Source: JAXJQF01 sp036311285
GTDB taxonomy: Bacteria > Pseudomonadota > Gammaproteobacteria > Enterobacterales > Succinivibrionaceae
DNA: 11,288 nucleotides
Direction of reading: 5' to 3'
NCBI GenBank assembly: GCA_036311285.1
Contig: JAXJQF010000025.1
Location: forward strand, 1-11,288
Shown here: positions 6,774 to 11,288 of the stretch, in pieces
Layout of the letters: the number at the start of each line of letters is the position of its first letter
Numbering within the stretch: position 1 is the first letter of the stretch
The notes under the pieces: model-generated
Told to the model about the DNA's origin: nothing
Database searches by the model: none
Seen by the model: the letters and a program-made list of their open reading frames with translations, nothing else
Translations under genes and position numbers: made by a program

Positions 6774-7259
6774 TTACTCAGCTTTTGCTGCTTCTGGTTG
6801 TGCAGCAGATGCTTCACGTAACTTCTGTAAGTAAAGCATATCAAAATTTACTGGAGCTAAGTTAAATTGAGGGAATGAAGCCTTGTTAACTAATGAAGAA
6901 ATTGTTTCTCTTACATATGGGAATAAAATTGATGGACATAAAGAATGTAACATGTGTGACTTTTGTCCTTCGTCTACATTCTCAATATGGAATAAACCAG
7001 CTTGTGTAGCTTCACATAAGTAAGCAACCTTTTCACCTAACTTAGTTGTTACAGTGATACGTAAAGCAACTTCAATTACATTGTTTGCTTCGTCAATCTT
7101 GTCATTAATGTTTACATGTAAATCAATTGAAGTTTCAGGTTTCCACTCTTCCTTAAAAACCTCAGGAAGATTTGGAGTTTCAAAAGAAACATCCTTTGAA
7201 TATAGACGAATGATATCAAACATTGGTGGATTTTGTTGTTCTTTCTTTTCTTCTGCCAT
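6774..7259 (-). CDS. secB: Protein-export chaperone SecB
   Basis: SecB is a cytosolic tetrameric chaperone that keeps preproteins unfolded and hands them to SecA for Sec export. The 161-residue product (E. coli 155) shows the family landmarks: FDIIRLYSKDVSFETPN, an internal VTTKLGEKVAYLCEATQAGLFHIEN segment, and LCPSILFPYVRETISSLV followed by FPQFNLAPVNFDMLY. The N terminus is acidic and the tail is Ala/Glu-rich. AGGAAGGA on the minus strand sits close before the ATG. It lies 16 nt after the rhodanese-like gene and 15 nt before gpsA, which implies cotranscription. SecB is characteristic of proteobacteria, which supports the taxonomic reading. Confidence 0.96.
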   Translation of the reverse strand: MAEEKKEQQNPPMFDIIRLYSKDVSFETPNLPEVFKEEWKPETSIDLHVNINDKIDEANNVIEVALRITVTTKLGEKVAYLCEATQAGLFHIENVDEGQKSHMLHSLCPSILFPYVRETISSLVNKASFPQFNLAPVNFDMLYLQKLREASAAQPEAAKAE

Positions 7260-7275
7260 TTTAGTCCTTCCTTTT

Positions 7276-7722
7276 TTATTTTGTTAACGGTAAATTACGT
7301 GATACCCAATCTTGAATACCACCATTTAATAACTCTACTTTAAATCCATTTTTCTTTAATATTTTTGCACTATTATAAGCTTCCATGTCATCGAAGCTTT
7401 TACCAACTACTATTATTGTTTGATTCTTATATTTAGCAATACTATCAAGTAATGGAATTAAAATATCACTGCTACTTAACAATACAGAATTAGCAATATG
7501 AGCTTTTTTATAATCTTCTGACTTTCTTGTATCTACGAAAACAGCTTCGTCATGATTAACCATCATAATAGCCTTATCAGGTTCAATTAAATGTATGCGG
7601 TCAATCAATAATTGAATTTGAATCTTTATTAAATACCCTAAAGCTAAAACCCATAATGCAGTCAATATATAGTGTTGCTTAGCAAAATTTAAAATTTCAC
7701 TGTAAAAACTTAGTTCTTCCAT
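7276..7722 (-). CDS. yibN: Membrane-anchored rhodanese-like protein, YibN type
   Basis: The 148 residues comprise a single N-terminal membrane segment at about 18-38 (QHYILTALWVLALGYLIKI) and a rhodanese fold at about 46-145, with VFVDTRKSEDYKKAHIANS and a final LLNGGIQDWVSRNLPL. Size, topology and position upstream of secB-gpsA match E. coli YibN, which has been reported to interact with the YidC insertase. The predicted active-site loop (about 106-113, VGKSFDDM) has no cysteine, and the whole protein has none. Sulfurtransferase chemistry is therefore unlikely and a structural or binding role is more plausible (inference). In E. coli grxC separates yibN from secB; here only 16 nt do. It is the first gene of the operon; AAGG precedes the ATG by about 9 nt. 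Confidence 0.85.
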   Translation of the reverse strand: MEELSFYSEILNFAKQHYILTALWVLALGYLIKIQIQLLIDRIHLIEPDKAIMMVNHDEAVFVDTRKSEDYKKAHIANSVLLSSSDILIPLLDSIAKYKNQTIIVVGKSFDDMEAYNSAKILKKNGFKVELLNGGIQDWVSRNLPLTK

Positions 7723-7750
7723 ATCTTATACCTTATAAAATGCTCGCACT

Positions 7751-7759
7751 ATGATAACA
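7751..7759 (-). promoter_or_regulatory. Extended -10 promoter of the yibN-secB-gpsA operon
   Basis: On the minus strand TGT followed by TATCAT (7756-7751) forms an extended -10 element with one mismatch in the hexamer and no strong -35. Transcription would start near 7744, about 20 nt before the ATG at 7722. It lies in the 162-bp divergent spacer shared with gpmI. Confidence 0.45.
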
Positions 7760-7833
7760 TACATTAAGATTTTATAAAGTTTTTGCTAAATTTTTCTTCA
7801 AGAACATGTTTTACTTCAATTAAATAATATTTA

Positions 7834-7861
7834 TTGTTCAAAATATAGTGTAAAATATAAG
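7834..7861 (+). promoter_or_regulatory. Possible promoter of gpmI
   Basis: TTGTTC (7834-7839) and TATAAG (7856-7861), 16 bp apart, are the best pair upstream of gpmI; each hexamer departs from consensus. An overlapping TAAAAT (7851-7856) is an alternative -10. The assignment is weak because the whole spacer is AT-rich. Confidence 0.3.
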
Positions 7862-7884
7862 AAATTTTTAAATGAGGAAGAAAA

Positions 7885-9414
7885 ATGAGTAAGAAACCTT
7901 TTGCCTTAATCATTATGGATGGTTGGGGATATAACACAACTAAAGAATTCAACGCTGTAGAAAACGCAAACACTCCCGTGTTAGATGATTTAACAAAGAA
8001 TTACGCTAATACTTTAATCTCTGCTTCTGGTATGGACGTAGGTTTACCAGATGGTCAAATGGGTAATTCAGAAGTTGGTCATACAAACATTGGTGCTGGT
8101 AGAATCGTATATCAAGATTTAACAAGAATCACTAAGTCTATCCAAGACAAGGATTTCTTTACAAACAATGTATTTTGCGAAAACATACAGAAGTCTGTAG
8201 ACAACGATAAAGCTGTTCATGTAATGGGTTTAATGTCTCCTGGTGGCGTTCATAGTCATGAAGACCAAATTATGGCAATGTTTGAATTATTAGCACAAAA
8301 AGGTGTTAAGAAGGCTTACTTCCACGCTTTCACAGATGGTCGTGATGTTCCTCCTAGAAGCGCTGCAGACTCAATCGAAGCATTCGAAAATTTATTCCAA
8401 AAACTAGGTACTGGTAGATTTGCATCTATGATCGGTAGATACTATGCAATGGACAGAGATAACAGATGGGATCGTGTAGAAGAAGCTTATAATTTATTAA
8501 CTTCTGGTGTTTCTACATTCTCTGCTTTCTCTTCTGCAAAAGAAGCTTTAGATGCTGCTTATGCGAGAGATGAAAACGACGAATTTATCAAAGCATCCGT
8601 AATTGGTGAACCAGTTAAAATGGAAGACGGTGATACTTTAATTTTCATGAACTTCCGTGCTGACAGAGCAAGACAAATATCTAGAGCATTTGCTAACGAT
8701 GATTTCAATGGTTTTGAAAGAAAAAGCAGACCAGCTATCAATTTTATTATGTTAACTGAATATGCTACTGATATTAAAGCATTATGTGCATTCCCACCAT
8801 CAGAATTAAACAACACATTAGGTGAAGTACTTGCAGCTAACGGAAAAACTCAATTAAGAATTTCTGAAACTGAAAAGTATGCACACGTTACATTCTTCTT
8901 TAATGGTGGTGTAGAAACTCAATTCGAAGGTGAAGACCGTATCTTAATTCAATCTCCTAAAGTTGCAACATATGATTTACAACCTGAAATGAGTTCAACT
9001 GAGTTAACTGACAAGTTGTGCGATGCTATTGAAAGCTGTAAATATGATGTAATTATCTGTAACTACCCTAACGGTGACATGGTTGGTCACACAGGTGTTT
9101 ACGAAGCAGCTGTTAAGGCATGTGAAGCTGTTGATACTTGTATCGGCAGAGTGATTGAATCGTTAAAAAAGGTTGGTGGCGAATGCTTAATCACAGCTGA
9201 CCACGGTAACGCAGAAAGAATGAAGAACTTAGAAACTGGAGTTGCCTATACAGCTCACACAAATCTTCCTGTTCCTCTAATCTACTTTGGTCGAAAAGCT
9301 AAGGCTGTTGAAGGCGGCAAATTATCAGATTTAGCTCCAACAATCTTATCTTTAACAAACATGTCTATTCCAAAAGAAATGACTGGCAAAGTATTATTTG
9401 AAATTGAAGAATAG
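7885..9414 (+). CDS. gpmI: 2,3-bisphosphoglycerate-independent phosphoglycerate mutase
   Basis: GpmI interconverts 3- and 2-phosphoglycerate in glycolysis and gluconeogenesis through a phosphoserine intermediate and two Mn2+ ions. The 509-residue product has the usual length of about 510-514. Visible motifs are metal-binding Asp12 in IIMDGWG, nucleophile Ser62 in MGNSEVGH, VHSHEDQI, HAFTDGRDVPPRSA, GRYYAMDRDNRWDR, FMNFRADRARQ, the metal-ligand segment NYPNGDMVGHTG, ADHGNAE and AHTNLPVP. GAGGAA lies about 6 nt before the ATG. Codon use is narrow, like pckA. It starts the gpmI-envC-panM array; E. coli also has gpmI followed by envC. The envC start is 29 nt downstream. Confidence 0.97.
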   Translation: MSKKPFALIIMDGWGYNTTKEFNAVENANTPVLDDLTKNYANTLISASGMDVGLPDGQMGNSEVGHTNIGAGRIVYQDLTRITKSIQDKDFFTNNVFCENIQKSVDNDKAVHVMGLMSPGGVHSHEDQIMAMFELLAQKGVKKAYFHAFTDGRDVPPRSAADSIEAFENLFQKLGTGRFASMIGRYYAMDRDNRWDRVEEAYNLLTSGVSTFSAFSSAKEALDAAYARDENDEFIKASVIGEPVKMEDGDTLIFMNFRADRARQISRAFANDDFNGFERKSRPAINFIMLTEYATDIKALCAFPPSELNNTLGEVLAANGKTQLRISETEKYAHVTFFFNGGVETQFEGEDRILIQSPKVATYDLQPEMSSTELTDKLCDAIESCKYDVIICNYPNGDMVGHTGVYEAAVKACEAVDTCIGRVIESLKKVGGECLITADHGNAERMKNLETGVAYTAHTNLPVPLIYFGRKAKAVEGGKLSDLAPTILSLTNMSIPKEMTGKVLFEIEE

Positions 9415-9426
9415 TCTATAAAAAAT

Positions 9427-9488
9427 ACAGGGATTTAATTAGCATGAGAAATTATATTTTTTTAATAATTATTTCCCTGTTTTTTTTT
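9427..9488 (+). terminator. Terminator-like hairpin over the envC start
   Basis: ACAGGGA (9427-9433) pairs with TCCCTGT (9474-9480), then after a TT/TT internal loop TAATTA (9436-9441) pairs with TAATTA (9466-9471). Eight T follow (9481-9488). The left arm contains the envC Shine-Dalgarno sequence AGGGA (9429-9433) and the 24-nt loop contains the ATG (9444-9446). It may act as an attenuator or partial terminator between gpmI and envC. Alternatively the right arm may be a by-product of the hydrophobic signal-peptide codons. Confidence 0.5.
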
Positions 9489-10658
9489 CATTGTTACTCA
9501 AATGTATGCTATTCAAACACCAAAACTCAGACAAGAAATATCAACCATCTAAAAAAAGATATCAGAAAATCAAATAAAGAGATAATTAAATTCAAACAAA
9601 GTCTTGAACAATTAAAAAAAGAACAATCGATTAAACAAAAAGAAATTAACAACCTAGAAAAAATCACAAATTTATTAAATAAAAACATAGAAGTTGTTAA
9701 ATATGAAAAACACCAAATCCAAAATGAATTAAACTTTATCAGACAAAGCATAACAAAGCAAAAAAAAGAGTTGTCAGAGCTTCTTAAAAGAATTTATACA
9801 TATGGGGATAATTCAACTATAAAGATTTTATTAAATGGCGACCAAGCTACTCAACACGACAGATTCATTACCTATTACCAATACATCATTAACAAGAAAA
9901 ACTCTTTAATCAAAGAAATTCGACAAAACGAAGAAAAGTTTGCAAACAAAGAAAAACAACTAAAAGATAAAGAAAAAGAATTAAATAACAAATACCAAAA
10001 ACTAGCGTCTCAGCAAAACCTATTAAAAGAAAGCTATAAAACTCAAAAGGAAGTGGAAAGAAAATTATCGAACTCCATAAAAGAAGAAGAATCACAGATA
10101 AAGGAAATGAATAATTCCTTAGCAATTCTTGAGAAGAAAATACAAAAAGAAAAGAAAAAAATAAAAGAGAAACGACTCGCAGAACAAACTATAGCAACAA
10201 CAGAAAAAGAGAACAATAACACTACTATACCTAAAACTGAAGAAATAAAAGAAAACTATAAGTTATATGGACTTAAAAAAAATAATCACTGTTGGCCGCT
10301 TAAAGGAAAGATCCTAAAAAATTATGGAGAATCAAGAAGTGGTAGCATAAAGTGGAAAGGAATTTTAATTAGTGCAAATGATGGACAAGACGTTCATGCC
10401 ATAGCTAAGGGAGATGTTCTTTATTCAGGTTGGCTACAAGGCTTCGGAAATATTATTGTTATAGACCACGGTAATAACTACATAAGCATGTATGGAAACA
10501 ACAAAAAACTATTGGTTGATAATGGTCAAGCAGTACAAGAAGGTCAACAAATCGCAAACGCAGGGAATACAGGATTCTTAGAAATAAACAGTCTTTACTT
10601 TGAAATCAGAAAAAACGGAGACCCTGTTAATCCTACAACCTATATGCAAAGGAAATAA
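9444..10658 (+). CDS. envC: Murein hydrolase activator EnvC
   Basis: EnvC is a periplasmic protein that, controlled by FtsEX at the septum, activates the amidases AmiA and AmiB to split daughter-cell peptidoglycan. The 404 residues (E. coli 419) start with a hydrophobic signal peptide (about 1-23), followed by long Lys/Glu-rich coiled coils at about 33-115 and 145-245, a short linker, and a LytM (M23-like) domain at about 281-401. The LytM domain is degenerate, as in E. coli EnvC: WKGILISANDGQDV stands where catalytic M23 enzymes have H-x-G-x-D, and YFEIR where they have H-x-H. It should therefore activate rather than cut. WLQGFGNIIVIDHG and SLYFEIRKNGDPVNP match EnvC closely. The signal region has two cysteines (17, 22), but no convincing lipobox. 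The Shine-Dalgarno AGGGA lies in a hairpin. Confidence 0.92.
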   Translation: MRNYIFLIIISLFFFHCYSNVCYSNTKTQTRNINHLKKDIRKSNKEIIKFKQSLEQLKKEQSIKQKEINNLEKITNLLNKNIEVVKYEKHQIQNELNFIRQSITKQKKELSELLKRIYTYGDNSTIKILLNGDQATQHDRFITYYQYIINKKNSLIKEIRQNEEKFANKEKQLKDKEKELNNKYQKLASQQNLLKESYKTQKEVERKLSNSIKEEESQIKEMNNSLAILEKKIQKEKKKIKEKRLAEQTIATTEKENNNTTIPKTEEIKENYKLYGLKKNNHCWPLKGKILKNYGESRSGSIKWKGILISANDGQDVHAIAKGDVLYSGWLQGFGNIIVIDHGNNYISMYGNNKKLLVDNGQAVQEGQQIANAGNTGFLEINSLYFEIRKNGDPVNPTTYMQRK

Positions 10659-10659
10659 A

Positions 10660-11052
10660 ATGAGACTTACTATTTTTGATAATCCACAAATTCCCATTCT
10701 ATGGCAAAATAGCCTTAACAAACTTATAACTCCATATAATTATGACGATTTATTAAAGTTAGGTGATGTTCATTTAGCTGTGTTTAACGACGGTGTAGTT
10801 GGAATATCAATAACTTATCAAAATACTATTCGCTTTATAAAAGTTAGAGATATCACTAGAAGAAGAGGTGTTGGAAGATATTTAATTCAACAAACAGAAA
10901 AGTTTATACAGTCAAATGTTTATAATTCAGTAATACTTACCCCCATTTGTGAAATTGAAGATAATTCTATATTAGAACTATTTTTATATAACAGTGGATA
11001 TCAAAAACTTAGAAATGATCCATCTTACTTCGAAAAATCATTGAATAAATAA
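10660..11052 (+). CDS. panM: PanD regulatory factor, GNAT-fold (PanM/PanZ)
   Basis: PanM (PanZ) is an acetyl-CoA-binding GNAT-fold protein that triggers self-cleavage of the PanD proenzyme, which makes beta-alanine for pantothenate, and can limit PanD activity when acetyl-CoA is high. The product has 130 residues (E. coli 127). The cofactor loop segment VRDITRRRGVGRYLIQQ (62-78) is nearly the same as VREVTRRRGVGQYLLEE of E. coli PanM, with the R-x-x-G-x-G pattern at 67-72; the N terminus MRLTIF also matches MKLTII. The remainder is divergent, so the name rests mainly on these segments and the length. The ATG at 10660 begins 1 nt after the envC stop, with AAAGGAAAT as ribosome-binding site. 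An upstream in-frame ATG at 10600 lies inside envC and is less likely. The gene should be cotranscribed with envC. Confidence 0.85.
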   Translation: MRLTIFDNPQIPILWQNSLNKLITPYNYDDLLKLGDVHLAVFNDGVVGISITYQNTIRFIKVRDITRRRGVGRYLIQQTEKFIQSNVYNSVILTPICEIEDNSILELFLYNSGYQKLRNDPSYFEKSLNK

Positions 11053-11054
11053 AT

Positions 11055-11081
11055 ATAGTACAGGTTATCAAACTGTACTAT
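11055..11081 (+). terminator. Hairpin after panM, probable terminator
   Basis: ATAGTACAG (11055-11063) pairs perfectly with CTGTACTAT (11073-11081) around a 9-nt loop, beginning 2 nt after the panM stop codon. The downstream tract (CGTCTATTTTAATT) is only moderately T-rich, so termination efficiency is uncertain. Confidence 0.55.
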
Positions 11082-11105
11082 CGTCTATTTTAATTGTATA
11101 TAAAA

Positions 11106-11152
11106 TAAAAGAGCAACTAATTAGATACCATCATTCTAATGTTGCTCTTTTA
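11106..11152. terminator. Strong bidirectional terminator-like hairpin
   Basis: TAAAAGAGCAAC (11106-11117) pairs perfectly with GTTGCTCTTTTA (11141-11152). After a 2-nt bulge the stem continues with ATTAG (11120-11124) and CTAAT (11136-11140) around an 11-nt loop. The A-run and T-run flanks resemble an intrinsic terminator in either direction. The hairpin lies 18 bp outside the IS boundary, and its upper part closely matches, inverted, a segment inside the IS end (see findings). Confidence 0.6.
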
Positions 11153-11170
11153 CTTTAATAAGAAAATTAT

Positions 11171-11191
11171 GGCTCTTCACGGAATTGTTGG
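11171..11191. repeat. Terminal inverted repeat of the ISL3-type element
   Basis: The sequence from GGCTCTTC onward is interpreted as the right-end terminal inverted repeat. The inner limit is approximate, because the matching left end lies outside the window. The transposase stop codon (TGA, 11179-11177) falls inside it, only 6 bp from the element's tip. Confidence 0.65.
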
Positions 11192-11288
11192 AAAACCGAG
11201 AGATGATAGGTATCGAATTAGAGTAAAGAAATAGCTATCATCTCTATATCCGTATGCAATTCTTTTGGCTACTTTTATTTTGTTATTC
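11177..11288 (-). CDS. ISL3-family transposase, C-terminal fragment
   Basis: Only the last 36 codons are in the window; the N-terminal and DDE catalytic parts lie beyond position 11288. The visible sequence NNKIKVAKRIAYGYRDDSYF is the conserved C-terminal signature of ISL3/IS204/IS1096-type transposases (N-N-K-I-K, then R-x-x-x-G-Y/F-R). It ends in GFPTIP and TGA inside the terminal repeat. Nothing visible suggests decay, but whether the transposase is intact cannot be judged. Confidence 0.85.
   Translation of the reverse strand, partial: NNKIKVAKRIAYGYRDDSYFFTLIRYLSSLGFPTIP

Larger units (their letters stand above)
11171..11288 (-). mobile_element. ISL3-family insertion sequence, 3' end (partial)
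   Basis: The element ends at 11171 with GGCTCTTCACGGAAT, the characteristic GGCTCTTC start of ISL3-family terminal inverted repeats. It encloses the C terminus of an ISL3-type transposase on the minus strand and continues beyond the window. ISL3 elements make 8-bp target duplications; the candidate left copy is AAAATTAT (11163-11170), whose partner is not visible. Confidence 0.8.

Noticed and set aside
9444..9512. Lipoprotein signal in EnvC (cysteines 17 and 22)
   Set aside because: The residues before each cysteine (FFFH, YSNV) do not make a good lipobox, and EnvC is normally a soluble periplasmic protein.
9527..10125. Minus-strand frames of 71-74 codons with hydrophobic translations
   Set aside because: They are the complement of the Lys/Glu-rich envC coiled coils, which read as Phe/Leu-rich on the other strand.
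11169..11234. Short plus-strand frame of 21 codons at the IS end
   Set aside because: It runs antisense to the transposase C terminus, begins just outside the IS tip, and has no ribosome-binding site.
1..11288. CRISPR array, tRNA or rRNA genes, defence or biosynthetic cluster
   Set aside because: No spaced direct repeats, cloverleaf-like segments or relevant protein families were seen; the window is mainly core genes plus one IS end.

Overview
The window is AT-rich chromosomal DNA from a gammaproteobacterium. The proteins for Hsp15, Hsp33, BioH, GreB, ATP-type PEP carboxykinase, NfuA, SecB, GpsA, cofactor-independent phosphoglycerate mutase, EnvC and PanM all resemble Escherichia coli homologues. 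Their groupings (hslR-hslO near pckA, greB, bioH and nfuA; yibN-secB-gpsA divergent from gpmI-envC) echo two E. coli neighbourhoods brought together. The low GC and the well-adapted PEP carboxykinase gene would fit a gut-type fermenter such as Succinivibrionaceae, but that taxonomic placement is inference.

Layout: (1) 18-1359, a sigma70-like promoter followed by hslR and hslO, a heat-shock/redox protein quality-control pair. (2) 1369-2491, bioH (biotin synthesis) under an extended -10 promoter, then an unrecognised 70-residue protein whose tail resembles the C-terminal helix of flagellar rod/hook proteins. (3) 2495-4801 on the minus strand, pckA, its terminator, then greB, whose product has an extra C-terminal tail of about 45 residues. 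(4) 4802-5076, a 275-bp AT-rich divergent promoter region between pckA and nfuA; a convincing nfuA promoter is visible there. (5) 5077-5735, nfuA (Fe-S carrier) and a bidirectional terminator. (6) 5760-7722 on the minus strand, an operon of a membrane-anchored rhodanese-like protein (YibN type, without any cysteine), secB and gpsA. The grxC gene that sits between yibN and secB in E. coli is absent. (7) 7885-11052, gpmI, envC and panM on the plus strand. (8) 11055-11288, two hairpins and then the end of an ISL3-family insertion sequence that runs off the window.

Most of this is core metabolism and housekeeping: gluconeogenesis or anaplerosis and glycolysis (pckA, gpmI), phospholipid precursor supply (gpsA), protein export (secB), Fe-S maturation (nfuA), transcript-cleavage rescue (greB), septal peptidoglycan splitting (envC), and the vitamin pathways for biotin (bioH) and pantothenate (panM). 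I see no defence, secretion or biosynthetic cluster and no clear novel system. The points worth a second look are a terminator-like hairpin enclosing the envC ribosome-binding site and start codon, the envC-panM coupling, the small flagellar-tail-like orphan, the extended GreB, and an inverted copy of IS-terminal sequence lying outside the IS boundary. Start codons were re-chosen where the longest frame was unlikely: hslR 74, hslO 496, small ORF 2279, greB GTG at 3112, gpsA GTG at 6758, panM 10660.
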